Shown: positions 17,940 through 26,793, numbered from the stretch's first letter. The stretch: 64,000 nucleotides of DNA from CAVRXZ01 sp963773035 (GCA_963773035.1 CAVYZX010000001.1:124001-188000), one strand, 5' to 3'. Made by a program: numbers and translations. Notes: generated from the letters alone by a model not told the origin.

Positions 17940-19067
17940 ATGAAGAACGAGGATCTCGTCGTTCATCTCGCCCGATTTGCCGGAATGCTCCGCGCCTACG
18001 GCGTCGAAGTGCGGATCAGTGACGAAATCGATGCGACGAAGGCGCTAACGCACGTGGACCTCTTTGACAAGGAAGAGATTCGCTGCGTCCTACACATCAC
18101 CTTCAAGATTCAGCCGCCTGACCGCATGATGTTCGACCGTTTGTTCGCATCGTTCTGGGTTGAAGGTCGGGCCGAGTCCAGCCCTCGAGTACCGACTGCC
18201 GCGCCCCAGGCTCGCGGCGTCACGCCGCCGCGGCCTTACCCACACGGCACGACTCAAACGGGTGACTCGGATACGTCCGCAACGCCTGCGGAAGACCAAA
18301 GTGTTGGTTACAGCCCGGACCTGGTACTTCGGCGCAAGCCGTTCGAAGCGTGTTCGGATCGGGACTTTGCAGACATGGAGCGTCTGCTCGCGCGACTGTT
18401 GGCGCGCTGGACTGCACGACGCAGCCGGCGCCTGACGCCGGTACGTGGGCGCGGCATGCCGGATGTCCGGCGCAGTTTCCGGAGAGCGGTTGGCACAGGT
18501 GGCGAGATGTTGTCGTTGGCCAGGCGGGCCCGCGCGATCGACGACCCGCGTGTGGTCGTCCTCTGCGACACCAGCGGCTCGATGGATGCGCACGTTCGAT
18601 TCCTCCTGGCATTTGTCATGGCCTTCAAGCGAATTGCTCGCCGGACCGAGGTCTTTGCCTTCAACACCTCGTTGGTCCGCTTGACGCCGTGGCTCGACCC
18701 GGCTCGCATTGTGCGCACGCTGGAGCGGCTCGCCTCAGGCGTCCCAGGTTGGTCGGGCGGGACGCGGATCGGCGAAAGCCTCGTCGAGTTCGTCACGAAG
18801 TATCTGGACGACGTCGTTTCTTCGAGATCGGTCGTCGTGATTCTGAGCGACGGTCTGGATCGTGGAGATACGTCGGGCGTCGCGGATGCCATGCGAGCCC
18901 TGCACTCGAAGGCTCGCAGGATTATCTGGCTGAATCCGTTGTCTGGCGATCCGCGGTACGAGCCGACCGCGCGCGCGATGCAGGCAGCCCTTCCATTCAT
19001 CGACCGTCTCGCTCCCGCCCACGATCTCGAATCGCTCGAACGAATCTTGCCCGAGCTGGCGGCGTGA
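17940..19067 (+). CDS. coxE: CoxE, VWA-domain CO dehydrogenase maturation protein
   Basis: The 375-residue protein has an N-terminal helical part (~1-75), a low-complexity linker (~80-130) and a von Willebrand A domain with an intact MIDAS motif, Asp210-Thr-Ser212-Gly-Ser214 in VVVLCDTSGSMD. CoxE is the partner of the CoxD ATPase. It starts 5 bp after coxD and ends 3 bp before coxG. The linker is rich in Pro, Ser, Thr and Gln and is probably disordered. Confidence 0.9.
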   Translation: MKNEDLVVHLARFAGMLRAYGVEVRISDEIDATKALTHVDLFDKEEIRCVLHITFKIQPPDRMMFDRLFASFWVEGRAESSPRVPTAAPQARGVTPPRPYPHGTTQTGDSDTSATPAEDQSVGYSPDLVLRRKPFEACSDRDFADMERLLARLLARWTARRSRRLTPVRGRGMPDVRRSFRRAVGTGGEMLSLARRARAIDDPRVVVLCDTSGSMDAHVRFLLAFVMAFKRIARRTEVFAFNTSLVRLTPWLDPARIVRTLERLASGVPGWSGGTRIGESLVEFVTKYLDDVVSSRSVVVILSDGLDRGDTSGVADAMRALHSKARRIIWLNPLSGDPRYEPTARAMQAALPFIDRLAPAHDLESLERILPELAA

Positions 19068-19070
19068 CCC

Positions 19071-19754
19071 ATGCCGATGGAGATTTCGAAGACGTTCGTC
19101 GTGAACGCCCCTGCAGAGGCCGTGTGGGGACTTCTTACCGATCCCCAACGTGTCGCGCGATGCCTGCCGGGTGCGGCGATCACGAACCAGGTCGACGAAC
19201 AGACGCACGCGGGCACGATCACAGTAAAGGTGGGGCCGGTCGCGGCCACCTACAAAGGTACGATGCGTTTTGAGCGTCTGGACGCGGCCACCAGGACGGC
19301 GGAAATCGTCGCGGCAGGCCAGGATGTCCGCGGAAAAGGCGGCGCCGACATGCGGATGACCAGTCGCCTCGTCGAGCGCGAAGCAGGTGGCACTGAGGTC
19401 GCGATCTCGTCCCAGGTGAACGTCATGGGTATCCTCGCCCAGTTCGGCCGCGGGATGATTCAGGACGTGAGCGACCAGATGTTCGACAAGTTCGTCGCGG
19501 CGGTCCGAGCGGAGCTCGAAACACCGGCCGTGACTCCTTCGTCGAGTTCACCGCAGGTCAGCGGCGACCAGACCACGCCTGTGGCGTCAGGTGTCGTGCG
19601 CCCGGGCGAGCCGACCGGTACCGAGCCCATCGAGGTGTTGTCGTTCGGCTCCGCTGTCGTGGGCCGCGCGGCGGGCCGTGCGGCGCTGCGGCCGATTGTC
19701 TGGGTCGGAGCTGTTGTCATTCTTGTGGCGATCTACTGGCTTTGGCTGCGTTAA
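19071..19754 (+). CDS. coxG: CoxG, SRPBCC-fold protein with C-terminal membrane anchor
   Basis: The 227-residue protein has a CoxG/SRPBCC domain (~1-150: KTFVVNAPAEAVWGLLTDP, ARCLPGA, TVKVGPV), a Ser/Thr/Pro linker (~155-195) and a hydrophobic C-terminal segment (~207-226, PIVWVGAVVILVAIYWLW). In carboxidotrophs CoxG anchors CO dehydrogenase to the cytoplasmic membrane and may relay electrons to quinones. The architecture matches. Its stop is followed directly by a large inverted repeat before coxM. Confidence 0.88.
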   Translation: MPMEISKTFVVNAPAEAVWGLLTDPQRVARCLPGAAITNQVDEQTHAGTITVKVGPVAATYKGTMRFERLDAATRTAEIVAAGQDVRGKGGADMRMTSRLVEREAGGTEVAISSQVNVMGILAQFGRGMIQDVSDQMFDKFVAAVRAELETPAVTPSSSSPQVSGDQTTPVASGVVRPGEPTGTEPIEVLSFGSAVVGRAAGRAALRPIVWVGAVVILVAIYWLWLR

Positions 19755-19755
19755 T

Positions 19756-19842
19756 TCGGAAATCACTTGACTGGACGTGGTAACTGAGCCTTTCGCTCTT
19801 AGGGGCATCCTCAACCACCACGTTCAGTCAAGTGATTTCCGA
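19756..19842. repeat. 26-bp inverted repeat with 35-nt loop between coxG and coxM
   Basis: The arms are 19756-19781 and 19817-19842, complementary at 25 of 26 positions with the remaining pair a possible G-U in RNA. The stem begins 1 base after the coxG stop and ends 16 bases before the coxM start, so it occupies the whole intercistronic gap. As RNA it would form a very stable stem-loop that could act as a processing, stability or attenuation element between the accessory and structural genes. It lacks a T-run. Confidence 0.8.
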
Positions 19843-19858
19843 TCTCAAGGAGTGTTTC

Positions 19859-20731
19859 ATGATCCCTGCGCCGTTTGACTATCACGCCCCGACGTCGCTT
19901 TCCGAAGCCATTCAATTGCTCCAGCGTCACGGCGACGAGGCCAAGGTGCTGTCGGGAGGACAGAGCTTGCTGCCCCTCCTGAAGCTTCGCGTCGGGGCTG
20001 CCGCGCATCTTGTCGACATCGGAAAGATCCCCGGACTGGAATACATCAAGGAGGAAGGTGGATTTCTCAAGATCGGCGGCCGAACACGAGAATCTGCGCT
20101 CGAGCGATCCGATCTGATCAAATCGAAATATCCGATTCTGTTCGATACGGCCCAGGTCATCGCGGACCCGCTGGTCCGCAACCGCGCGACGATCGGAGGC
20201 AACCTGGCGCACGCCGATCCCGCCAACGATCATCCGGCGACGATGCTCGCGCTAGGCGCCGAGGTGACGGCAACCGGACCAAAAGGCCAGCGGACGATCA
20301 AGATTGGGGAATTCTTCACGGGGATTTTCAGCACGGCGCTCGCGCCGGACGAAATTCTCACGGAGATCCGCATTCCGATCCCTCCGCCCAGAAGTGGCGG
20401 CGCCTACGTGAAGCTGGAGCGCAAGGTTGGTGACTTTGCGACCGCCGCGGCGGCTGCGCAAGTGACGTTGAGCGGGAGCGGGGAAATCGAACAGGTCGGC
20501 ATCGCGCTGACGAGCGCGGGGCCTACACCGCTCAAGGCCGGTGACGCCGAGCGCTTTCTGCTGAAGAAGAAGCCCGACGCCAAAACACTCGCCGAGGCCG
20601 CGCGGCTCGCCGGACTCGCCGCCTCGCCGTCGGCCGATCGCCGGGGCTCGGTCCAATACAAGCGTGAAATGGCCCGTGTGTTGACAGGACGCGCACTCGC
20701 GCGCGCGATCGAGAGAGCAGGAGGACGCTGA
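19859..20731 (+). CDS. coxM: CoxM, FAD-binding medium subunit of form I CO dehydrogenase
   Basis: The 290-residue flavoprotein starts at ATG 19859, with AAGGAG 6 nt upstream. It shows the FAD motifs of the vanillyl-alcohol/CODH medium-subunit family: VLSGGQSLLPLL (~32-43) and NRATIGGNLAHADPANDHP (~108-126), followed by a CO_deh_flav_C domain (~175-285). CoxM takes electrons from the iron-sulfur clusters of CoxS and passes them to the membrane. The next gene starts after a single base. Length is normal. Confidence 0.93.
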   Translation: MIPAPFDYHAPTSLSEAIQLLQRHGDEAKVLSGGQSLLPLLKLRVGAAAHLVDIGKIPGLEYIKEEGGFLKIGGRTRESALERSDLIKSKYPILFDTAQVIADPLVRNRATIGGNLAHADPANDHPATMLALGAEVTATGPKGQRTIKIGEFFTGIFSTALAPDEILTEIRIPIPPPRSGGAYVKLERKVGDFATAAAAAQVTLSGSGEIEQVGIALTSAGPTPLKAGDAERFLLKKKPDAKTLAEAARLAGLAASPSADRRGSVQYKREMARVLTGRALARAIERAGGR

Positions 20732-20732
20732 C

Positions 20733-21215
20733 ATGGCGAAGCACACGATTCGGCTGACCGTGAATGGCGCACCCTACGAGCGGGAAGTGGAATCCCGTCT
20801 TCTCCTGGTTCATTTCCTCCGCGATCAGTTGCGATTGACGGGCACGCACATTGGCTGCGACACGACACACTGCGGCGCGTGCACCGTGCTCGTCGATGGC
20901 GAGCCGGTCAAGTCGTGCACCGTGCTTGCCGTGCAGGCCGACGGCGGCGCGGTCCGGACGGTTGAAGGCCTCGAAACCGACGGCAAGCTGCACCCGATCC
21001 AGGAAGGGTTCTGGCAGGAGCACGGACTGCAGTGCGGTTACTGCACGCCGGGCATGATGATGACCGGCGTGGCGCTTCTGGGACGGAACACGAATCCCAC
21101 GGAACCGGAGATCCGGCATGCGATATCCGGCAATCTGTGTCGCTGCACGGGTTACGTCAACATCGTGAAGTCGATTCAAAACGCAGCCGCCAAAACGCGC
21201 TCAGCCACCGTGTGA
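20733..21215 (+). CDS. coxS: CoxS, [2Fe-2S] small subunit of CO dehydrogenase
   Basis: The 160-residue protein carries all eight cluster ligands: Cys42, Cys47, Cys50 and Cys62 for the plant-ferredoxin-type proximal cluster, and Cys101, Cys104, Cys136 and Cys138 for the helical-domain cluster. Motifs are GCDTTHCGAC, QCGYCTPGMMM and NLCRCTGY. It transfers electrons from the Mo site in CoxL to FAD in CoxM. It begins 1 bp after coxM in the canonical M-S-L order. Confidence 0.95.
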   Translation: MAKHTIRLTVNGAPYEREVESRLLLVHFLRDQLRLTGTHIGCDTTHCGACTVLVDGEPVKSCTVLAVQADGGAVRTVEGLETDGKLHPIQEGFWQEHGLQCGYCTPGMMMTGVALLGRNTNPTEPEIRHAISGNLCRCTGYVNIVKSIQNAAAKTRSATV

Positions 21216-21281
21216 CGGTTGCACATCGAAGCAGATAGTCGTCGCAAGCAAAGCCGAGCGGCGTAAGCCGCGAAGGCACAG

Positions 21282-21305
21282 GCGCTGGGGGTGGAGCCCC
21301 AGCGC
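21282..21305 (+). promoter_or_regulatory. SD-proximal hairpin in the coxL leader
   Basis: Nine-base arms GCGCTGGGG and CCCCAGCGC enclose a 6-nt loop, ending 22 nt before the coxL start. It is one of at least five such hairpins at nearly the same distance from a start codon (others at 35842, 37371, 40061 and 53634). The rest of the 112-bp gap contains another small palindrome, GCGGC...GCCGC, near 21258-21271. Confidence 0.6.
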
Positions 21306-21327
21306 ATAAATATTGAGGAGATCAACG

Positions 21328-23694
21328 ATGACGCCGCGAACGACCGCCGAAGTCGGAGGCATGGGCCACTCGATCAAGCGCAAGGAGGATCCGCGATTCA
21401 TACGCGGCCAGGGCCATTACGTGGACGACATCCAGCTGCCGGGCATGCTCTATCTGGACATCGTCCGCAGCCCGTTCGCCCACGCGCGGATCAAGGCCAT
21501 CAACACCGAACGAGCGCTGAAAGTCCCCGGCGTACTCGCCGTGATCACCGGAGAAACGCTGGCGAAATACAACCTGCACTGGATGCCCACGTTGATGTCG
21601 GACACCCAGATGGTCCTGCCGACAGAAAAAGTGATGTACCAGGCGCAGGAAGTGGCAGGTGTCATTGCCACCGACCGGTATGCCGCGGCCGACGGCGTTG
21701 ACGCCGTCGAAGTGGACTACGACCCGCTTCCGGTCGTGGTGGACCCGTTCAAGGCGCTCGAGCCAGGGGCGCCGGTGCTCAGAACGGACAAGAAGGACAA
21801 GAAAGACAATCACATTTTCCACTGGGAGGTGGGCGACCGCCAGGCCACGGACCAGGCGTTCTCGAGCGCCGACGTGACGGTGAAGCAGGACATCTACCTG
21901 CCGCGCATCCACGTCGCGTCGATCGAAACCTGTGGCTGCGTGGCCGATTTCGACCGAGTGATGGGCAAGCTCACGGTGTACATGACGACGCAGGCTCCGC
22001 ACGCCATTCGGACGGTCCTGGCGCTCGTGGCCGGACACGTGGGGCTCTCAGAAGAAAAGATCCGCATCATCTCGCCCGACATCGGCGGCGGTTTCGGCGG
22101 GAAGGTGCCCGTGTATCCGGGCTACGTGATTGCCATAGCGGCTTCGGTCGTCATCGGCAAGCCGGTCAAGTGGATCGAGGACCGCATGGAGAACCTGCAG
22201 GCCGATTCCTTCGCTCGCGACTATCACATCAGGGCGGAGCTCGCCGCGAAGCAAGATGGGACCATGACGGCGCTGAAAATCAAGACGGTGGCGGACCATG
22301 GCTATACCGATGCGGCCGCCAACCCGTCCAAGTTTCCGGCCGGTCTCTTTTCCATCTGTACCGGCTCGTACGATCTCAAGCAGGCGTTCGCCGAGGTCGA
22401 CGGCGTCTACACGAACAAGCCGCCAGGCGGCATCGCGTATCGCTGCTCCTTCCGAGTCACCGAGGCGGTCCATGCAATCGAACGCATGGTCGACGTGTTG
22501 GCTCTCGAGTTGAAGATGGATCCGGCCGAGCTTCGGCTGAAGAACTTCATTCCGGAGGACAAGTTTCCATATCACTCCGCGCTTGGCTGGGAGTACGACA
22601 GCGGCAACTATTCAGGCGCGCTGCGGAAAGCGATGGAGAAGATCGGCTATGCCGACCTGCGCAAGGAGCAGGCCGAGAAGCGTGCGCGTGGCGAGCTGAT
22701 GGGCATCGGCATTTCGAGCTTCACCGAGATCGTCGGCGCCGGACCGTCGAAGCATTTCGACATCCTCGGCATCAAGATGTTCGACTCGTGCGAGCTGCGC
22801 GTGCATCCCACCGGCAAGGCGACCGCTCGCTTCGGGACGAAGTCTCAAGGCCAGGGACACGAAACCACCTACGCGCAAATCATCGCCGAAGAGCTCGGGA
22901 TCCCGGCGGCGCATATCGAAGTCGAAGAAGGAGACACGGACACGGCGCCGTACGGTCTCGGTACCTACGCGAGCCGGTCCACGCCGACGGCTGGCGCGGC
23001 GGGCGCGATCGCCGCTCGGAAGGTTCGCGACAAGGCCAGAAAAATCGCTGCGCATCTACTCGAGGTGAGCGAGGACGATCTCGTCTGGGAACCTGGGAAG
23101 TTCTCGATCAAAGGTGCCCCACAGAAGTCGAAAACGATTCAAGAGATCGCGCTGGCGGCTTACACGAACCATCCGGCCGGGATGGAAGCGGGTCTTGAAG
23201 CCGTCAACTACTACGATCCACCGAACCTCACGTTCCCATTCGGCTCATACATTGCGGTGGTCGACATCGATCGCGGCACGGGAGCCGTGACGCTCCGCCG
23301 CTTCGTGGCGGTGGACGACTGCGGCAACATCATCAATCCGATGATCGTCGAGGGGCAGATTCACGGCGGCTTGACGATGGGGATGGCACCTGCGCTTTTC
23401 GAGGAGATCTCGTACGACGAGTCCGGCAACATTCAGGGCGGCAGCTTCATGGATTACCTGCTGCCGACCGCGATGGAAACGCCGCGGTGGGAGACCGACA
23501 AGACCGTGACGCCTTCACCGCATCATCCGCTCGGGGCCAAGGGTGTGGGTGAGTCGGCCACCGTGGGAGCGCCGCCGGCCATCGCGAACGCAGTGGTGGA
23601 TGCGCTTTCGCACCTTGGCGTTCGTCATATCGACATTCCGATTACGCCTGAAAAAGTGTGGAACATCTTGCGGGAGAAGGGTGTGGCGGAGTAG
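21328..23694 (+). CDS. coxL: CoxL, molybdopterin-binding large subunit of form I aerobic CO dehydrogenase
   Basis: The 788-residue protein belongs to the xanthine dehydrogenase large-subunit family. The active-site loop reads AYRCSFR at 370-376, with Cys373 at the place of the copper-ligating Cys388 of Oligotropha CoxL. This is the form I signature; form II enzymes read AYRGAGR. Moco motif GGGFGGK lies at 253-259 and the catalytic Glu is Glu742 in GVGESATVG. ATG 21328 was chosen because GAGGAG lies 7 nt upstream. It oxidises CO with water to CO2 and two electrons. It ends the cluster; a strong hairpin follows the stop. Confidence 0.94.
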   Translation: MTPRTTAEVGGMGHSIKRKEDPRFIRGQGHYVDDIQLPGMLYLDIVRSPFAHARIKAINTERALKVPGVLAVITGETLAKYNLHWMPTLMSDTQMVLPTEKVMYQAQEVAGVIATDRYAAADGVDAVEVDYDPLPVVVDPFKALEPGAPVLRTDKKDKKDNHIFHWEVGDRQATDQAFSSADVTVKQDIYLPRIHVASIETCGCVADFDRVMGKLTVYMTTQAPHAIRTVLALVAGHVGLSEEKIRIISPDIGGGFGGKVPVYPGYVIAIAASVVIGKPVKWIEDRMENLQADSFARDYHIRAELAAKQDGTMTALKIKTVADHGYTDAAANPSKFPAGLFSICTGSYDLKQAFAEVDGVYTNKPPGGIAYRCSFRVTEAVHAIERMVDVLALELKMDPAELRLKNFIPEDKFPYHSALGWEYDSGNYSGALRKAMEKIGYADLRKEQAEKRARGELMGIGISSFTEIVGAGPSKHFDILGIKMFDSCELRVHPTGKATARFGTKSQGQGHETTYAQIIAEELGIPAAHIEVEEGDTDTAPYGLGTYASRSTPTAGAAGAIAARKVRDKARKIAAHLLEVSEDDLVWEPGKFSIKGAPQKSKTIQEIALAAYTNHPAGMEAGLEAVNYYDPPNLTFPFGSYIAVVDIDRGTGAVTLRRFVAVDDCGNIINPMIVEGQIHGGLTMGMAPALFEEISYDESGNIQGGSFMDYLLPTAMETPRWETDKTVTPSPHHPLGAKGVGESATVGAPPAIANAVVDALSHLGVRHIDIPITPEKVWNILREKGVAE

Positions 23695-23703
23695 CAGAGA
23701 AAC

Positions 23704-23736
23704 TCGAGCCGCTCGAGTGGACCTCGAGCGGCTCGA
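23704..23736. terminator. bidirectional terminator-like hairpin between coxL and the cupredoxin gene
   Basis: Perfect 14-bp arms (TCGAGCCGCTCGAG and its complement) enclose a 5-nt loop, TGGAC, 9 bp after the coxL stop and 23 bp from the convergent cupredoxin stop. No T-run follows on the plus strand. On the minus strand the sequence after the stem contains GTTTCTC. Confidence 0.6.
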
Positions 23737-23759
23737 ATCGCGTAGGGACTAGGACCTGC

Positions 23760-24423
23760 TCACTTGCTCACTTTCACCCATGCCCACATTCCGGCGCGGA
23801 AGTGAGGGTTCACGTTGCAAATCACGAGGTACCTTCCTGGCTCCGGAAACACGACCGACTCCACACGATTGAACGTGTTGGAAAGGATTGGTTGTGGCGG
23901 CGGCGGTGTCAATGCATTCGCCGGAGGGAACGGCGGAGGTCAGGCCTGCACCCGGATTGGCTCCAACGTACAAAACAATCGTTTTGTCGTCTTGATCACG
24001 CAGCCCGTAGTTGATGTAAAAGCTCTGCGGATCGCCGGCGGGAGGGGGAGCAGGGTTAAAAACCGGGGCGTTGTCTAATACGTCCTGAGGCTTGACTCCC
24101 GGGTTATACGCAAGAACCTGGTGGAAGCCAGCCACCACGAAGTTCACCACTCCGCCGGCCTTGACCTCGATTTTTTTGGGAAGAATGTGATCGTTGTCCG
24201 GGTTGGGCCCCGCCAGAGCGGTGTTGAGACCTGCGCCAAACGAGACGGTCACGCTGACTGGCGCCTTGTCATTGTTCCGCCAGTCCTTGTCGTCGTCATC
24301 ATCACGCCAATCGCCGTGATGACTAGCGTGTTGATCGTCTTGGGCGGCGGCTGTTACGGCCGGCAGCGGTAGGAACGCCAGAACGGCGATCAGCGGGATC
24401 GTCCAGAGCATCGAGTGTTTCAT
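23760..24423 (-). CDS. secreted cupredoxin (type 1 copper) protein, frameshifted
   Basis: ATG 24421-24423 with AGGAGG 6 nt upstream starts a protein with a signal peptide (~1-28), an acidic/His-rich segment (HASHHGDWRDDDDDKDW) and a cupredoxin fold. The frame must gain one base near 23940. The downstream frame then gives RVESVVFPEPGRYLVI, CNVNPHFRAGMWAWVKVSK and a stop at 23760-23762, supplying the Cys, His and Met ligands; the first His is in VAGFHQVLAYN. All four type 1 copper ligands therefore exist across the break. It would be a periplasmic electron carrier or copper binder. It lies convergent to coxL. Confidence 0.75.
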
Positions 24424-24549
24424 CGTGTCCTCCTCGTTGGAAGCGGAGCGGGTCTGCCGACGGACTGAAATCTCCTGGGGGTCAGTCGTGCGAAGTTTTC
24501 CAGGATTGGCGAGCTCGACGCCGGCGTACTCCGCCATCAGCGTCGCGTG

Positions 24550-24576
24550 CGGGCCTCGGTCTAGAGCCTCGGCCCG
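24550..24576 (-). terminator. hairpin downstream of the VOC gene
   Basis: CGGGCC (24550-24555) pairs with GGCCCG (24571-24576) and inner GG/CC pairs around a TCTAGA-containing loop, about 20 bp after the VOC stop on the minus strand. No T-run. Confidence 0.35.
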
Positions 24577-24594
24577 GTCGTGTGAGTCTGAGGG

Positions 24595-24972
24595 TTACTG
24601 AGTGCTCTGGTAGATCCCGATGACGTTGCCTTCGGTGTCGGCCACGCGTGCGAACGCACCCATCCCGGGGATCGGCGTATTCGGAGTAATCACCCTGCCA
24701 CCTGCAGCCTGGACCTTCCTGATCGCGTCGTCCACGGATTTCACATCGACGTAGATGGTGGGGTTCGGCGCCTCTTTCGGCCGGGGGAACAATCCGCCGT
24801 TGATCGCGCCCGCTTCCCTGGGCATCTGTCTGTCGTCAACGTCGACCGACTGTGCGGTCACGTAATTCATCTGTGGCATGTCATCGAGCTTCCAGTCGAA
24901 GCTCTCGGCGTAGAACTTCATCGCCCGTTCTTTGTCGTCGAACGGGATTTCGAAATGGACAACCTTGGCCAT
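24595..24972 (-). CDS. VOC (glyoxalase/bleomycin resistance) superfamily protein
   Basis: The 125-residue protein has the two-module VOC fold: KVVHFEIPFDDKERAMKFY at the start, then IYVDVKSVDDAIRKVQAAGG and a C-terminal ADTEGNVIGIYQ. Single-domain VOC proteins of this PhnB/CFP-30-like type bind a metal or small hydrophobic ligand, and the substrate cannot be told. GGGAGAG lies upstream of the ATG. It stands alone on the minus strand. Confidence 0.85.
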   Translation of the reverse strand: MAKVVHFEIPFDDKERAMKFYAESFDWKLDDMPQMNYVTAQSVDVDDRQMPREAGAINGGLFPRPKEAPNPTIYVDVKSVDDAIRKVQAAGGRVITPNTPIPGMGAFARVADTEGNVIGIYQSTQ

Positions 24973-25126
24973 GGTGCACTCTCCCTTGCTGTTTCCTTAT
25001 TTCCCTCGTTCGGGCGCCTGTACTTATCAGAGGGCCGTGGTTGCGCGCAAGCACTTCCTCCGAAATCATGCCGCCGTTCGTATAGCGCTTGCCGAAGATA
25101 CGTTCTCAGACCTCGCCGAACGGCGT

Positions 25127-25753
25127 ATGATGCTGCGCGTGAATGCGGGAGGCGCGACTCGGTCCAAAGAGTACGCCGAGCGGCTGACTCGTCTTCAAAC
25201 GACCTGGTGGAAGAGCTGGCTGGATGTCCAGGCTCCATTCCGGTGGAATCTTCGTCGGCTCCAACCCGGGTTCACGCTCGACCTCGGATGCGGGATCGGC
25301 CGTACCCTGGAGCACCTTTCCGGGCACGGCGTGGGAGTGGATACGAACGAGTACTGCGTGAGAGCCGCGCGAGCGCGCGGTTTCACGGCGTTCACGCCCG
25401 ACGAATTCCGGCGCGCGCCGGAATACAACCGGCCCGGCCGCTTCGACTCTCTGCTCCTCGCGCATGTCGCCGAACACATGACGGAGGCCGAGGCTCTCTC
25501 GCTGTTGCAGGAGTACGAATCGCTGGTTCGGCCTGGCGGCAAATTGATCCTCCTCGCGCCGCAGGAGGCAGGTTTCAGAAGTGACGCGACCCACGTCGAG
25601 CTGATGGACTTCGAGCGGCTGACACGCATTTCCGACCGGTTGGGATTCCGGCCGGATCGAACCTTCTCGTTCCCGTTCCCGCGCTGGGTGGGCGGGCTAT
25701 TCACGTACAACGAGTTCGTGGTGGTGGGCACGAAGGTACCTTCCCCGCTGTGA
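25127..25753 (+). CDS. class I SAM-dependent methyltransferase
   Basis: The 208-residue protein carries the SAM-binding motif I LDLGCGIGRTLEHL, motif II GVDTNEYCVRAARARG, and the acidic motif DSLLLAHVAEHM followed by VRPGGKLILLAPQEAGF. It is probably a small-molecule or sugar methyltransferase. The start is uncertain: the ATG pair at 25127/25130 has no clear ribosome binding site, and the open frame extends upstream. Its stop overlaps the GTG start of the glycosyltransferase by 4 bp (GTGA), so the two are coupled, suggesting a role in surface glycan decoration. Confidence 0.8.
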   Translation: MMLRVNAGGATRSKEYAERLTRLQTTWWKSWLDVQAPFRWNLRRLQPGFTLDLGCGIGRTLEHLSGHGVGVDTNEYCVRAARARGFTAFTPDEFRRAPEYNRPGRFDSLLLAHVAEHMTEAEALSLLQEYESLVRPGGKLILLAPQEAGFRSDATHVELMDFERLTRISDRLGFRPDRTFSFPFPRWVGGLFTYNEFVVVGTKVPSPL

Positions 25754-26793
25754 ATCCGGAGCGAGACACCGCGATACCGCTCGTCTCCGCGATCGTCGTC
25801 AATCGGAACGGCGGCGCGATGCTCCACGATGCGCTCGCCTCCCTCTTCAGCCAGACGTGGCCCGCGCTCGAGGTCGTCCTGGTGGACAACGCCTCCAGCG
25901 ACGGGTCGGCCGACCAGGCCGCCCGGTGCTTCGGCGATCGGCTGACGGTCATTCGCAACGCGAAGAACGAGGGATTCGCGCGCGGCAACAACATCGGTTT
26001 CAAGGCGGCTCGAGGCGACTGGATCTTCCTCCTGAATCCCGACGCGATCTGCGATCCCGATGTCATCGCACAGCTCATGCAGTTCGTCGCAGCCAGGGCC
26101 GACGTCGGACAGCTGGCCTGCCGCGTCGTTCGAGCGAGTCAGCCGAATTTCTTCGACTCAGTCGGCCTGCTCCTCTATCCCGACGGCGTCTCGCGTCCGC
26201 GAGGGTGGCAGGAGAAAGACCAGGGCCAGTACGACCGCGCCGAGGAAGTGCTGGCGCCGCACGGCTGCGCCTGCGCGCTGCGCAAGGCGATGCTGGATCA
26301 GATCGGCGACTTCGACGAAGACTTCTTTTGCTATTTCGAGGATCTGGATCTGGGTGTCCGAGGGCAGCTGGCCGGATGGAAGTGCTGGTACGTTCCGGCG
26401 GCGCGCGTCCTTCACCAGAAATCGGCGACGGCGGGCAACTACTCGGTCTTCAAGGCCTATCACGTCGAGCGCAACCGGCTGTACTGCCTGTGGAAGTGGA
26501 TGCCGCGCTATCTCGTGTTCGTTGCACCACTCTTCACGATCAACCGCTATGCGATGCAGGCCTACGCCGCCACGACGCATCAGGGCCTGTCCGCAGACTT
26601 CGTGAAGGAATATTCCGTGGCGCGTCTCGTCGTGCTGCTGATTCAGGCGAGGATGGCCGCGTACTGGCGGCTGCCGCGCATGCTGGCGAAGCGGAGGCAG
26701 ATACGGAACACGCGCACAATGAGTACACGCGACTGGTATGGGCTGATTTCACGGTACAAGCTCGACGCGATCGAACTGGCGCTGAAGTTTTGA
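25750..26793 (+). CDS. family 2 glycosyltransferase
   Basis: The 347-residue protein has the GT2 nucleotide-binding start SAIVVNRNGG, the metal-binding region LLNPDAICD and the catalytic-side motif FFCYFEDLDLGVRGQLAGW typical of rhamnosyl-type GT2 enzymes. The C-terminal ~100 residues are hydrophobic/basic and may associate with the membrane. It starts at GTG 25750, overlapping the methyltransferase stop. Its 3' end overlaps the convergent membrane-protein gene by 45 bp. A 60-codon remnant of a paralogue survives at 29422-29601. Confidence 0.88.
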   Translation: MNPERDTAIPLVSAIVVNRNGGAMLHDALASLFSQTWPALEVVLVDNASSDGSADQAARCFGDRLTVIRNAKNEGFARGNNIGFKAARGDWIFLLNPDAICDPDVIAQLMQFVAARADVGQLACRVVRASQPNFFDSVGLLLYPDGVSRPRGWQEKDQGQYDRAEEVLAPHGCACALRKAMLDQIGDFDEDFFCYFEDLDLGVRGQLAGWKCWYVPAARVLHQKSATAGNYSVFKAYHVERNRLYCLWKWMPRYLVFVAPLFTINRYAMQAYAATTHQGLSADFVKEYSVARLVVLLIQARMAAYWRLPRMLAKRRQIRNTRTMSTRDWYGLISRYKLDAIELALKF

